The notes under the pieces are model-generated. The model was given only the letters and a program-made list of their open reading frames with translations. It did not search any database and had not been told where the DNA came from. From NCBI RefSeq assembly GCF_900128955.1, contig NZ_FQTY01000008.1, positions 1-64,000 on the forward strand: a stretch of 64,000 nt of DNA, read 5' to 3'. Within the stretch, counting starts at the first letter, position 1, and every line of letters starts with the position of its first letter. Source of the DNA: Tissierella praeacuta DSM 18095. GTDB taxonomy: Bacteria; Bacillota; Clostridia; Tissierellales; Tissierellaceae. Shown here in pieces: positions 17,463 to 28,400 of the stretch. Position numbers and translations under genes: made by a program.

Positions 17463-17708
17463 AAAAACCCTCCATCCTTATAATATAAAGGACGAAGGGT
17501 AATTCGCGGTACCACCTTAATTCCATGGATATTTCCATAGCTCTTAAATAAATATAAGGGTTTAACCCTTCAAGCTTACTTAGTTTCAGCTTGAATGCTC
17601 AAAAGCTACCTTCAGTAAATATTTAACTTAAGACCTCTCAGCCTAGGATCTTCTCTCTGTATAGTACTATTTACTTACTCCTCTTTATCAAAGCAAAGTA
17701 AAATTGTT
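17463..17708 (-). promoter_or_regulatory. T-box leader of valS (valine specific)
   Basis: The minus strand contains the 14-base T-box AAGGTGGTACCGCG (17517-17504) followed by a terminator hairpin and T-run (17501-17463). Upstream lie an AG-box (CAGAGAGAAG), GNTG-like sequence and ACTGAAGGTAGC, in which GTA (17609-17607) is the probable specifier codon, matching valine. Uncharged tRNA-Val should stabilise the antiterminator and turn on valS-folC. Confidence 0.92.
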
Positions 17709-17714
17709 TATTTT

Positions 17715-17743
17715 ATTATATATATATAGTTTTTATTTGTCAA
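17715..17743 (-). promoter_or_regulatory. valS promoter inside the end of pgsA
   Basis: Consensus TTGACA (17743-17738), 17-base spacer, TATAAT (17720-17715) on the minus strand. The -35 falls in the last codons of pgsA. Transcription would start near 17708, in front of the T-box leader. Confidence 0.85.
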
Positions 17744-18281
17744 CTATATCATCATTCATATTATTTCTCATCTTTGTATAAATTATAAAATAATTTATAA
17801 AAGCTATTATATTAAGAGTTACAGTTAGAAAAAATAAAGTTCTTGATATTATACTAGGTAATCTAAATACTATAGACAATGTAGCTGCATAAAAAGATAA
17901 AGTTGCAATTTTCCCATATCTGTTAGAAGGCAAAACTTGTTTGCCCTTAAATAAATATAATATAGTTCCTCCTAAAATCATCATTATTTCCTTTATTCCC
18001 AAAGCAATTAATATCCAGATTGGTATAATGCCTTTTGTTGTAAAACTAATCAAAATAGTAAATGTCATCAATTTATCTGCAATAGGATCTAATACTATGC
18101 CAAGTGTAGTACTCATATTATACTTTCTTGCAATATATCCATCTAATACATCAGAAATCCCAGCTAAAATAAATATTAATCCTGCAAATAAAATATTGTT
18201 TTCAATATTAGAATAAAAAAAGTATAGATACACTGGAATAAGCAATATTCTTAAAATTGTTAGCATATTTGGTATATTCAT
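17733..18281 (-). CDS. pgsA: CDP-diacylglycerol--glycerol-3-phosphate 3-phosphatidyltransferase
   Basis: A 182-residue membrane enzyme with the CDP-alcohol phosphotransferase signature: SDVLDGYIARKYN, then GIVLDPIADKL. It has several hydrophobic helices. It makes phosphatidylglycerol phosphate in the membrane. AAAGGTGGG precedes the ATG. It sits just upstream of the valS promoter, in the same direction. Confidence 0.92.
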   Translation of the reverse strand: MNIPNMLTILRILLIPVYLYFFYSNIENNILFAGLIFILAGISDVLDGYIARKYNMSTTLGIVLDPIADKLMTFTILISFTTKGIIPIWILIALGIKEIMMILGGTILYLFKGKQVLPSNRYGKIATLSFYAATLSIVFRLPSIISRTLFFLTVTLNIIAFINYFIIYTKMRNNMNDDIVDK

Positions 18282-18385
18282 ATTTTCCCACCTTTAACAA
18301 CTGATTTGGAACATTTATTATATTTTAGAATATTATAACATTAATTAATGCTTTCGTACACACATATTATGCAAGGAGGGATAAG

Positions 18386-19381
18386 ATGTCAAGTTTTTTT
18401 AAAAAAATTTCTTTTATTTTAGTTCTCATAATAATATTAGGATTAGTAGGGTGTAAAAGTGAAACTAATTTAAAACCAGTAAAACTAATTGAAGTTACAC
18501 ACTCATTGTTCTATACTCCACAATATGTAGCCTTAACACAGGGTTTCTTTGAAGAAGAAGGGTTAAAAGTTGAATTAATCAACGGTAAAGGAGCAGATAA
18601 ATGTATGGCTGCCTTATTGAGTAAAGAGGCTGATATAGGATTTATGGGACCAGAAGCATCAGTATATGTATATAATCAAGGAAGAGATGATTATGTAATC
18701 AATTTTGCCCAATTGACACAAAGAGATGGGTCTTTTTTAGTTGGTAGAGAGAAGGATGATAACTTTACATTTGATAAATTAAAAGGTAAAACAGTAATTG
18801 GTGGTAGAAAAGGCGGAATGCCTGAAATGACTTTAGAATACGTAATTAAAAATTATGACCTAGAAATAGATAAGGATGTTGAAGTTAGAACAGACATACA
18901 ATTTGATGTAATGGCAGGAGCTTTTGTTGGTGGTGAAGGTGATTATGTAACATTATTTGAACCTGTAGCTGCTACATTAGAAAAAGAAGGCAAGGGGTAT
19001 GTAGTAGCTTCAATAGGTAAGGAAGCTGGATATATTCCATATACTTGTTATTCCGCAACTAAAGAATATATCAAGAAAAACCCAGAAACTATTCAAAGCT
19101 TTACCAATGCTTTATATAAAGCCATGGTTTGGGTTCAAGAACATAGTAGTGAAGAGATTGCAGATGCTGTAATGCCACAATTCCCTGATACAAATAAAGA
19201 GGTGCTTATAACACTTATTGAAAGATATAGAGAACAAGATTCATGGAAACCAGATTTAATTATTACAGAAGACGGACTAAATCATATGATGAATATAATG
19301 GAGTTAGCAGGAGAGTTAGACAAAAGAGCCGATTATACTAAGATAGTAACAACCGAATTTGCTAAAAAAGCTATGAAATAA
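18386..19381 (+). CDS. NitT/TauT-type ABC substrate-binding lipoprotein
   Basis: A 331-residue protein with a lipoprotein signal (LGLVGC at residues 17-22, Cys22 lipidation). Its type-2 periplasmic-binding fold resembles SsuA/TauA/ThiY (THSLFYTPQYVALTQGFFEE, then LLSKEADIGFMGPEASV). The ligand is unknown; sulfonate, nitrate or thiamine-precursor relatives are possible. AAGGAGGG precedes the ATG. No permease or ATPase gene is adjacent, so its transporter partners must be encoded elsewhere. Confidence 0.88.
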   Translation: MSSFFKKISFILVLIIILGLVGCKSETNLKPVKLIEVTHSLFYTPQYVALTQGFFEEEGLKVELINGKGADKCMAALLSKEADIGFMGPEASVYVYNQGRDDYVINFAQLTQRDGSFLVGREKDDNFTFDKLKGKTVIGGRKGGMPEMTLEYVIKNYDLEIDKDVEVRTDIQFDVMAGAFVGGEGDYVTLFEPVAATLEKEGKGYVVASIGKEAGYIPYTCYSATKEYIKKNPETIQSFTNALYKAMVWVQEHSSEEIADAVMPQFPDTNKEVLITLIERYREQDSWKPDLIITEDGLNHMMNIMELAGELDKRADYTKIVTTEFAKKAMK

Positions 19382-19384
19382 ATT

Positions 19385-19403
19385 AAGGGGCTAATTGCCC
19401 CTT
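19385..19403. terminator. bidirectional terminator between convergent genes
   Basis: AAGGGGC / GCCCCTT arms with a 5-base loop between two convergent stop codons. T-rich sequence follows on the plus strand. Confidence 0.6.
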
Positions 19404-19412
19404 ATCTTTATA

Positions 19413-20717
19413 TTAAAGTATTAATGCTGCTATTGTTCCAAATATCAATAATGAAATATTATAATGAATAAAAGTAGGAACGCAGGTATCCCATATATGA
19501 TCATGTTGCCCATCTACATTTAATCCTGCTGTAGGTCCTAATGTACTATCAGAAGCTGGAGAACCAGCATCTCCCAATGCACCAGCTGTACCTACTAAAC
19601 AAATAGCTGCAGCAGGACTAAATCCTAATTTTATACATAAGGGAACAAATATTGCTGCTATTATTGGAACTGTACCAAATGAAGTACCTATTCCCATTGT
19701 AATAATCAGACCAATAAGTAGCATTAAAAATCCTGCTATAACTTTACTTCCTCCCATCATATTTGCTGCTGCCTCTACTAAAGTTTCCACTCCCCCTGTT
19801 GCTCTAATAACCGCACCATATCCAGAAGCAACTAGCATTACAAAGGCAATAAATCCCATTAATCCAATACCACCACTTAACATATCATCAAGTTCTCTCC
19901 ATTTAAAAGTACCAAATACCATCATTATTATTAGACCTGCTATTGCTCCTAAGGGAAGTGATTTTGTGATAATTTGAATAGTAAAAGCACCTATTGCCCC
20001 TAATAAAGCACCTATATGTTCTTTTGACATTCTTTCATCTTCATTATGCTCAATATCTGATTTAACTAATTCCCTATCTTCATACTCTCTTGGTTTTCTA
20101 TAACTTACTAATACAGCTATAATTAAACCTACTATCATTCCAATACCAGGAAATAGCATTGATTTCCAAATCATATTAGTTTCTACAGGCATCCCATTAT
20201 CTATTAAGGCATCTCTAATTATATTGTGAAATATAAGTCCAAATCCTGCTGGGATCATTACATATGGAGCTTTAAGCCCAAATGTCAGTGCTGCTGCCAC
20301 TGCCCTTCTATCAATTTTCAATTTATTCATAACTGGAATTAGTGGTGGTATTAATATTGGAATAAAAGCTATATGGACTGGAATTAAATTTTGTGAAAAG
20401 CAAGCTATTCCAGCTATTACAAACACGAAGATTGCTTTTTTATTTTTAACCTCTCTACCAATTTTTCGAGCCAATATATCTGCAACTCCGGTTTTTCCAA
20501 TTGCTATTGCTAAAGCTCCAAGCAATATATAGGATAATGCTGTTTCTGCATTTCCTCCCATGCCTCCAATAAGAACTCCTATGGTTTCCTTAAATGACAT
20601 TCCCGCTAATAAACCACCTGTTAATGCAGATAAAATAAGTGCAATCAATACATTCATTTTTAGTAAACATAATACCGTCATAACCAATACTGATAATAAC
20701 ACTGGATTTGTTAACAT
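19413..20717 (-). CDS. NhaC/YuiF-like Na+/H+ antiporter family protein
   Basis: A 434-residue membrane protein with about 11-12 helices, matching the Na+/H+ antiporter family of the NhaC/YuiF type: an N-terminal repeat (LLKMNVLIALILSALTGGLL) and conserved polar helices (GIGTSFGTVPIIAAIF, then GTAGALGDAGSPASDSTLGP). Some close relatives move amino acids such as histidine instead of sodium, so the substrate is open. Monocistronic, convergent with the binding-protein gene. Confidence 0.85.
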   Translation of the reverse strand: MLTNPVLLSVLVMTVLCLLKMNVLIALILSALTGGLLAGMSFKETIGVLIGGMGGNAETALSYILLGALAIAIGKTGVADILARKIGREVKNKKAIFVFVIAGIACFSQNLIPVHIAFIPILIPPLIPVMNKLKIDRRAVAAALTFGLKAPYVMIPAGFGLIFHNIIRDALIDNGMPVETNMIWKSMLFPGIGMIVGLIIAVLVSYRKPREYEDRELVKSDIEHNEDERMSKEHIGALLGAIGAFTIQIITKSLPLGAIAGLIIMMVFGTFKWRELDDMLSGGIGLMGFIAFVMLVASGYGAVIRATGGVETLVEAAANMMGGSKVIAGFLMLLIGLIITMGIGTSFGTVPIIAAIFVPLCIKLGFSPAAAICLVGTAGALGDAGSPASDSTLGPTAGLNVDGQHDHIWDTCVPTFIHYNISLLIFGTIAALIL

Positions 20718-20822
20718 AATATCCCCCCTATTTTTTAAATACTTAGGAACAATTAATCTGGTATATGTTATTCAACCTTCATAAACTGTAGAACTAAAAA
20801 TGTGTTAATATCTAATATTCAT

Positions 20823-21326
20823 TTATATATGCTCATTTTTCCATAACTCTTCATACCTAGTAGCATTGTATCTTATGGTTTCTATTTCCTCCTTACTTAC
20901 TTCTCTTTTAACTTTCCCAGGTGAACCCATAACCATAGAATTTGGAGGTATAACTGTATCTCCTGTAACTAATGCTCCAGCTGCAATTATGCAATTGTCA
21001 CCAATAACTGCTCCATTTAAAATTATTGAACCCATTCCTATTAAACAATTGTTACCTACTTCACACCCATGAACTACTGCATTATGCCCTATAGTAGTAT
21101 AATCTCCTATCTTACATGGTGAATTTGTATCAACGTGTATTGTTGCATTGTCCTGTATATTAGTATATTCTCCAATAGTTATATAACTCATATCACCTCG
21201 AACCACTGCACCATACCAAATACTGCTTCCTTCCCCTATGGTTACATCCCCCAAAACATCTGCTGTTTCTGCAATAAATGCTTTATCACTTATTTTAGTT
21301 TTCTTTTTTTTCAAATCTCTTATCAT
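20823..21326 (-). CDS. gamma carbonic anhydrase family protein
   Basis: A 167-residue left-handed beta-helix protein with hexapeptide repeats (VLGDVTIGEGSSIWYGAVVR, then NCLIGMGSIILNGAVIGDN). It has the metal-binding histidines in IHVDTNS and IGHNAVVHG. Related YrdA/CamH proteins bind zinc or iron at trimer interfaces, and CO2 hydration is assumed, not shown. It lies 54 bases downstream of the HD-domain gene in the same orientation. Confidence 0.9.
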   Translation of the reverse strand: MIRDLKKKKTKISDKAFIAETADVLGDVTIGEGSSIWYGAVVRGDMSYITIGEYTNIQDNATIHVDTNSPCKIGDYTTIGHNAVVHGCEVGNNCLIGMGSIILNGAVIGDNCIIAAGALVTGDTVIPPNSMVMGSPGKVKREVSKEEIETIRYNATRYEELWKNEHI

Positions 21327-21380
21327 ATGCAGTCTCTCCTTTTTGTATATTCATATATGTCATTTATTACCCAATTTTCA

Positions 21381-21962
21381 TTATAATTCCCCTTTTAAAC
21401 CTATTTCTTCTGCTACCTTTCTCATAGCAAGAATAGTTTCCATAATTACATCATCTCTCTCCATATCTAGCATCTGTATGCCTTTTTCTATAATACTCCT
21501 ATCTACCCCTGCTGCAAACCCCTTATCCTTCCACTTTTTCTTTACGGATTTTGGTTCTAAATCTAATACAGATTTACTAGGTCTAAGAAGTGCTACGGCA
21601 GTAATAAGACCAGTTAATTCATCAATGGCATATAGTACTTTTTCCATTTTTTCTGTAGGTTGTACATCACAACATATTTCATAACCGTGACTTGCTACTG
21701 CTTTTATATAATCCTGCGGATAATCTTCTTCTTTAAGTATTTCTTGTACCTTTATACAATGCTCATCTGGATACATTTCATAGTCCAAATCATGGATAAG
21801 ACCTACTATAGTCCATTTTTCTACATCTGGTTCATTAAAAAGTTCAGCAAAATGTTTCATTGTAGCTTCAACGGCTAGTGCATGACGTAATAAACTATCA
21901 GACTTATTATATTTCTTAAATAATAACAAAGCTTCTTCTCTCGTAGGTTTTTTATTTGTCAT
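21381..21962 (-). CDS. HD-domain phosphohydrolase (HDIG type)
   Basis: A 193-residue protein with the HD metal-site residues in RHALAVEATMKHFAELF and VGLIHDLDYEMYPDEH (H...HD...). It resembles small clostridial HDIG proteins, putative nucleotide or phosphate-ester hydrolases. The substrate cannot be told from the sequence. It probably shares a transcript with the carbonic anhydrase-like gene. Confidence 0.88.
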   Translation of the reverse strand: MTNKKPTREEALLLFKKYNKSDSLLRHALAVEATMKHFAELFNEPDVEKWTIVGLIHDLDYEMYPDEHCIKVQEILKEEDYPQDYIKAVASHGYEICCDVQPTEKMEKVLYAIDELTGLITAVALLRPSKSVLDLEPKSVKKKWKDKGFAAGVDRSIIEKGIQMLDMERDDVIMETILAMRKVAEEIGLKGEL

Positions 21963-22102
21963 TAAATCACTCTCTTTCTTTATTGCTTTACTACATGATA
22001 AAGTAAGGAAATCGAGATGTCAAGTATTTTAATTATTAAAATTTATGTTCATGTATTGGTTTTAAATTTATTGTAATTAGAATATTAGATGAAAAATTGG
22101 TA

Positions 22103-22131
22103 TTGACATAAAATGACTTTGATAATACAAT
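22103..22131 (+). promoter_or_regulatory. promoter of the NSS transporter gene
   Basis: TTGACA (22103-22108), 17-base spacer, TACAAT (22126-22131), 58 bases before the start codon. Confidence 0.8.
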
Positions 22132-22189
22132 ATTTTTTATATTTATTTTCAGGCTCTTTAAAATTGATTATGCTTAGGAGGAATTTAAA

Positions 22190-23569
22190 ATGATAGACCC
22201 AAATAAAAAGAGAGAATCCTTTTCATCTGGATTAGCAATATTCTTCGCTACACTAGGATCTGCAGTTGGCTTGGGAAACATATGGAAATTTCCATATCTT
22301 GTGGGAGAAAATGGTGGTGGAGCTTTTGTACTTATCTATTTAACATCTATATTATTAGTAGGTTTGCCTGTAATAATATCAGAATTTTATATAGGAAGAA
22401 AAACTAAATCTAATGCTGTTGCTGCTTTTGCAAAACTTAAAGTAAGCCCTTTTTGGAATATTGTTGGTTATATGGGAATAATAGCTGCATTATTTATAAT
22501 GTTTTTTTATAGCAGTGTAGCTGGCTGGGTATATTCATATGTATTTAAAACAATAAAGGGAGAATTTTTCAATCTAGGAAATCTTCCAATCGAAGATGCA
22601 ACAGAAATAGTTATAAATAAGTTTTCAACTACTGTAAGTGGATCATATTCCCCTATTATTTGGCAGGGAATTGTATTATTAGTGGTTTCTTTAATATTAA
22701 TTGCAGGTGTAAAAAATGGCATAGAAAAAATTACAAAAACCCTTATGCCTATTTTGTTTATTCTTTTAATTTTATGCTCAATAAGAGCCCTAACTCTAAA
22801 AGGAGCAAAGGAAGGTTTAAGTTTTCTGTTCAGTATTGATTTCTCGAAAATAAAACCCTCTGTTATTCTCGCTGCCCTAGGTTTAGCATTCTTCAAACTT
22901 TCTCTTGGCATGGGTACTATGATTACTTATGGAAGTTACTTTACAGATAATAATAATATGATTTATACCTCTGCTAAGGTTGCATTATCAGATACATTAG
23001 TATCTGGATTAGCAGGTATAGCCATATTTCCAGTAGTTTTCACATTTGGATTAGCTCCAGATTCTGGCCCTGGTTTATTATTTAGTACTATTCCCTTAGT
23101 TTTTTCAAAGATACCATTTGGCAATATTCTACTTATTGCATTTTTTATATTAGCATCTATTGCAGCTACTACAGCAATGATTTCAATGGTAGAAGTACCA
23201 GTTGCATTTATGTCTGAGGAATGGAATATTAAAAGAAAATATGCAGTAATAATTATATCTGGAATAATATTTTCAGTAGGTGCATTAACTGTTCACCCCA
23301 CCAGTATATTTGGAGAGTTTACTTTATTCAAAAAGAATTTCTTTGATTTATTTGACTTTATATCATCTAATATTATGCTGCCTATAGGGGGGCTTCTTAT
23401 AGCAATTTTTGTTGGCTATTTTGCTAATAAAGATAGTATAATAGATGAACTTTCAAATGGGCATAAATTAAGCAACCTAAGAATTATAAATATTTATTAT
23501 TTTATTTTAAAATATATATCACCATTATTATTGTTAATTGTACTTCTAAATTCAATAGGAATTATCTAA
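22190..23569 (+). CDS. neurotransmitter:sodium symporter (NSS/SNF) family transporter
   Basis: A 459-residue protein with about 11-12 helices. The TM1 signature FATLGSAVGLGNIWKFPYLV is followed by GENGGGAFVLIYL, as in LeuT/TnaT/MhsT. Family members import amino acids (often Trp, Leu or hydrophobic ones) with Na+. The specific substrate cannot be read. Strong TAGGAGG ribosome site. Monocistronic, convergent with the DUF255 gene. Confidence 0.93.
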   Translation: MIDPNKKRESFSSGLAIFFATLGSAVGLGNIWKFPYLVGENGGGAFVLIYLTSILLVGLPVIISEFYIGRKTKSNAVAAFAKLKVSPFWNIVGYMGIIAALFIMFFYSSVAGWVYSYVFKTIKGEFFNLGNLPIEDATEIVINKFSTTVSGSYSPIIWQGIVLLVVSLILIAGVKNGIEKITKTLMPILFILLILCSIRALTLKGAKEGLSFLFSIDFSKIKPSVILAALGLAFFKLSLGMGTMITYGSYFTDNNNMIYTSAKVALSDTLVSGLAGIAIFPVVFTFGLAPDSGPGLLFSTIPLVFSKIPFGNILLIAFFILASIAATTAMISMVEVPVAFMSEEWNIKRKYAVIIISGIIFSVGALTVHPTSIFGEFTLFKKNFFDLFDFISSNIMLPIGGLLIAIFVGYFANKDSIIDELSNGHKLSNLRIINIYYFILKYISPLLLLIVLLNSIGII

Positions 23570-23582
23570 ATAAGTATCATTT

Positions 23583-25346
23583 TTATTTTTTCCCTAATGC
23601 AATTAATGAATATAGATGTGCAAGAGGATTATTATTTATATCTTCTCCAAAGGCATAAAGTATTTCTTTTGCCACCTTTTCATATTTTTCTTCTTTAGTT
23701 AATTTATATATTTTAAACAAACTCATTATTGCTAAAGAATTACCAGAGGGTATAGCACCGTCATATATATCCTTTGGCCGCATTATTAGCTGTTCTGATA
23801 TATTACTATAGAAAAATAATCCTCCTTCTCTATCATCACCAAATAGTTCCATCATATCTTCTAATAGCTTAATTCCTAAATCTAGATACTTATTTTCCTT
23901 TAGAGTTTCATATAATTGGAGTAATCCATATATAAAGAAAGAATAATCTTCTAAATATCCTGTATTATAGGATTCTCCATTTATATGTGTAGATAGTAAA
24001 TGACCATCTTTATCCATGGAGTTTTTGATAATAAAATCTGCTGATTTTTTTGCTATTTCACTATAATTTTTATTATTAAATATTCTAGAAGCATATGCTA
24101 AACTAGCTATCATTAAACCATTCCATGAAGTTAATATCTTTTCATCCCTATGTGGCTTAACTCGCTTTTCCCTATATTCAAATAATATTTTATTAGCTTT
24201 ATCCAGACTTAATTTATCCGACTCTGATATTTCTGATAAATCATATAATATTAGATTTGGATTGTTAGCACCTTCAAAATTGCCTTCTTCTGTAATGCCG
24301 TAGTATTTAGAATATAACTCTCCTAACTCTTTTCCTAAAACATTAAATACTTCATTATAATCGAAGATATAAAACTTTCCTTCCTTACCTTCTGACTCAG
24401 CATCTAGTGCAGAATAAAATCCCCCTTCACTAGATAGCATATATCTTAATACAAATTCATATATTTTTTCAGCTACTTCTTTATATAAGGTTTTTTTTGT
24501 TATTTCATAGGTCTTTGTATAAACTATTCCCAATAATGCATTGTCATAAAGCATCTTTTCAAAATGAGGTATTAACCATTTTTCGTCTACTGAATATCTA
24601 TAAAAACCATATCCTATATGATCAAAAATACCACCTTTATACATCTTCTCTAAAGTAATTTCTGCTATCTCCAATGCTTCCTTATCATTGTTTTTACTAC
24701 TATATTCTAAGAGAAACCAAATATATTGAGGCATAGGAAATTTGGGATAAGAACCAAATCCACCATTCTTATTATCAAATATTCTTTTTAGTCCATCTTT
24801 TGCCTTACTCTCTACTTTGTTTTTTATATTTCCTTTCTCATTTACTAAATATCTTTTCTTCACTTCATTTAAAATATATTGAGATTCTTCTAATACTTTG
24901 TCTCTATCATATCTCCATAGTCTATTAATTTTTTCTAACAAATCAATTATTCCTGTCATCCTATTTTTCGTTGTCTTAGGAAAATAAGTTCCAAGAAAAA
25001 AAGGTTTCCCTTCTGGAGTTGCTAAAATATTAAGTGGCCATCCTCCAGATCCAGTCATAGCTTCAGAAAATGTCATATATACCTTATCTATATCTGGTCT
25101 TTCTTCTCTATCTACTTTAATTGGAAGAAAGTTTTTATTTAATATTTCTGCAACCTCAGCATCTTGAAAAGATTCCCTGTTCATTACATGACACCAATGG
25201 CAAGTACTATATCCTATAGATATAAATAAAGGTTTATTTTCAGTTCTAGCTTTTGTCAAAGCTTCTTCTCCCCAAGGATGCCAATCTACTGGATTATTTT
25301 TATGCTGTAGTAAATAGGGGGATTTTTCTTCAGATAATTTATTCAT
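23583..25346 (-). CDS. DUF255 thioredoxin-fold / N-acylglucosamine-epimerase-like protein
   Basis: A protein of about 587 residues of the YyaL/SPATA20 family. The N-terminal DUF255 thioredoxin fold ([20 protein letters not shown]) carries the CHWC motif in [15 protein letters not shown] and [11 protein letters not shown]. An alpha/alpha-barrel domain follows ([43 protein letters not shown]). The biochemical role is unsettled; it is annotated as a thioredoxin-domain protein. ATG 25346 preceded by AAGGATAG is preferred over an upstream TTG. Confidence 0.9.
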   Translation of the reverse strand: MNKLSEEKSPYLLQHKNNPVDWHPWGEEALTKARTENKPLFISIGYSTCHWCHVMNRESFQDAEVAEILNKNFLPIKVDREERPDIDKVYMTFSEAMTGSGGWPLNILATPEGKPFFLGTYFPKTTKNRMTGIIDLLEKINRLWRYDRDKVLEESQYILNEVKKRYLVNEKGNIKNKVESKAKDGLKRIFDNKNGGFGSYPKFPMPQYIWFLLEYSSKNNDKEALEIAEITLEKMYKGGIFDHIGYGFYRYSVDEKWLIPHFEKMLYDNALLGIVYTKTYEITKKTLYKEVAEKIYEFVLRYMLSSEGGFYSALDAESEGKEGKFYIFDYNEVFNVLGKELGELYSKYYGITEEGNFEGANNPNLILYDLSEISESDKLSLDKANKILFEYREKRVKPHRDEKILTSWNGLMIASLAYASRIFNNKNYSEIAKKSADFIIKNSMDKDGHLLSTHINGESYNTGYLEDYSFFIYGLLQLYETLKENKYLDLGIKLLEDMMELFGDDREGGLFFYSNISEQLIMRPKDIYDGAIPSGNSLAIMSLFKIYKLTKEEKYEKVAKEILYAFGEDINNNPLAHLYSLIALGKK

Positions 25347-25420
25347 AATATCACTATCCTTTAAGTTATTATTATTAAATATTATACCCAATGATTACTC
25401 TGGATATTAAGATAAAAAAA

Positions 25421-25462
25421 TGCCCCTCCAAATATTAATTTTAGTTTAACATTTGGAGGGCA
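25421..25462 (-). terminator. terminator after polC
   Basis: Arms TGCCCCTCCAAAT / ATTTGGAGGGCA around a 17-base loop with one bulged base, followed on the minus strand by TTTTTTT. It begins 33 bases after the polC stop. Confidence 0.85.
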
Positions 25463-25495
25463 CATCTTTTATATACTTGTGCAGAAGTACACAAA

Positions 25496-28400
25496 CTAAA
25501 TTGCATCAAAAAAACTTATTTGATCACTTTCTGGAAGATCTCTTAAACAGTCAAATTTTTTAAGTGAATCTATAGCCGCATTCCCTATTTTAGCACGTTT
25601 TCTTAAATCTTCTATGGAGCTAAAAGGTTCTTCCTGTGCTGACTTATATATTCCTTCTGCAGCCACAGTTCCCATTCCAGGTATACTGTTTATAGGTGGT
25701 CTCAAGGAATCTCCCTCTAGTAAAAATTTTGTTGCGTGAGATTTATATAAATCAATAGGCAAGAAATTAATTCCTCTTTCGTACATTTCTAAAACCAATT
25801 CCAAATCATCATACATATCCTTATCCTTAGGCGCTGCATCATTCCCCAAAGATTCAATTTCTTTCATTTTTTCCTTAACCTTTTCTTTCCCAAATATCAT
25901 AAACTCTGCATCAAAGGCTTTTGCCCTAATTGAAAAATAAGCTGCATAATATGCCCTAGGTATATGTACCTTAAACCATGCTATTCTAAATGCCATCATT
26001 ACATAGGCTGCTGCATGAGCTTTAGGAAACATATACTTTATCTTTTTACATGAATTAATATACCATTCTGGCACATCAAACTCTCTCATTAAATTTTCAT
26101 ATTCTGCCCATTTAGGATCTTTTAAAGCCTTTCCCTTACGAACTGTTTCCATTATCTTGAAGGCAGTATTTGGTGGCAAACCTTTTTTAATAAGATAAAC
26201 CATAATATCATCTCTAGTACATACTGCCTCACTTATGCTTGTAATTATTTTTGAATCAATTAACTCCTTAGCATTTCCAAGCCATACATCTGTACCATGG
26301 GAAAGTCCAGATATACATATTAAGTCCATAAAAGTCTTTGGCATTGTATCTAAAAGCATTCCTCTTACAAACCTAGTGCCAAATTCGGGAATACCAAAGG
26401 TTCCTACTTTGGAATTTATCTGTTCTGGTGTTACACCTAAAGCCTCCGTAGATGAAAATATTGACATGGTCTTTTTATCATCCATAGGTATTTTTTGGGG
26501 ATCTACTCCAGTAATATCTTGGAGCATTCTTATAACTGTTGGATCATCATGCCCTAATATATCTAACTTTAGTAAATTCTCATCAATAGAGTGATAATCA
26601 AAATGAGTTGTTATAATATCTGAGTTTGTATCATCAGCAGGATGTTGAACTGGACAAAATTCAAAGATTTCTCGTCCCTTTGGCACAACTATTATTCCCC
26701 CAGGGTGCTGCCCTGTAGTTCTTTTAATACCTGTACACCCTCTTGAAATTCGAAGAATTTCTGCTTTATTTGCTGATATATTTTTCTCTTCAAAATACTT
26801 TTTAACATAGCCGAAGGCTGTTTTTTCTGCAATAGTACCTATGGTTCCAGCCTTAAAGGTTGTGCCCTTTCCAAAAATAACCTCCGTATATCTATGAGCC
26901 TTTGCCTGATATTCTCCTGAGAAGTTTAAATCTATATCTGGCTCTTTATCCCCATTAAAACCTAAGAAGGTTTCAAAAGGTATATCTATACCATCTTTAG
27001 TTAAGTTTTCCCCACAAACTGGACATAATTTATCAGGTAAGTCAAATCCAAGCTTATAACCATAGTCTGCAAAATCTGAATGCTTACATTTTGTGCATCT
27101 ATAATGAGGTGGTAAAGCATTTACTTCTGTTATACCAGTCATATATGCTACAACAGAAGAACCGACGGATCCCCTAGATCCTACAAGATAACCATCCTCA
27201 TTTGATTTCCATACCAGCTTTTGTGCGATAATATACATTACTGAGAATCCATTCTTTATAATGGAGTCCAACTCCCTATCAAGCCTCTCTTGAACAATCT
27301 CAGGTAATGGATTTCCATAGAGCTCATGAGCTTTCCCATAAGTAATATCTCGAATAGTCTGTTCACAGCCTTCTATATGTGGTGTAGCCTTTTCTGATGA
27401 AATGGGACTAATTTGTTCACACATATCAGAAATCATATTAGTATTTGTAATCACAACTTCATAAGCCTTTTCCCTTCCCAAGTATGAAAACTCCTGAAGC
27501 ATTTCCTCTGTAGTCTTTAAATATAAAGGAGCTTGATTGTCTGCATCTTTATATCCTTGACCTGTTTCCAATATACGTCTATATATCTCATCCTCAGGAT
27601 CTAAGAAATGAACATCTCCAGTAGCAACTACAGGTTTATTTAGTTTTTCTCCAAGCCCTACAATCTTTCTATTAATTCCTTTTAAGCTTTCTATATTTTC
27701 CACTTGTCCATTTCTTATTAAATAATCATTATTTCCTAAAGGCTGAATTTCTAAATAGTCATATTCTTTTGCGATTGATTCAATTTCTTCCTCGGGCTTT
27801 CCTAAAAGTATTGATTGATAAAGTTCTCCTTCACTACATGCACTTCCAAGGATTAATCCCTCTGAATATTTTCTATATAAGCTCTTTAAAATACGTGGTC
27901 TTTTATAAAAGTAATCTAAATGAGAATAGGATACAAGTTTGTACAAATTCTTTAAACCAATATAATTCTTTGCAAGTATTATAGCATGATAGGTTTTAAG
28001 CTTTTTATACTCTTCCTTCTTAGATTCCTCACTAGAAGCACATATATCTATGTCTTCAAGGGTTTCAGCTCCTAACTCCTTTAGTCTTTCAATCATAATG
28101 TTAAAGACCTTTACAGTAGTATCCACGTCATCTAAGGCTCTATGAGCGACTTCTACCTTTATCCCAAGATTTTTAGCTATTCTTCCCAATTTATAGCTTT
28201 TAAAATCAGGAAAGATTTCTCGAGCTAAGGACAAAGTATCCACATATGTAAAGTCAAATTCATAGCCCAATATCTTTGCATTATGTCTTAAAAAATTTAT
28301 ATCAAAGTCAGCATTATGTGCAACTAAAACACTATCATTAATAAAATCTAACATCTTAGGAAAAATCTTATCTATAGTTTCTGCATTTCTGACCATATCA

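Noticed and set aside
21135-21878. Three plus-strand frames opposite the carbonic anhydrase and HD genes
   Set aside because: Both real genes on the minus strand have family motifs; the plus frames are shadows without ribosome sites.
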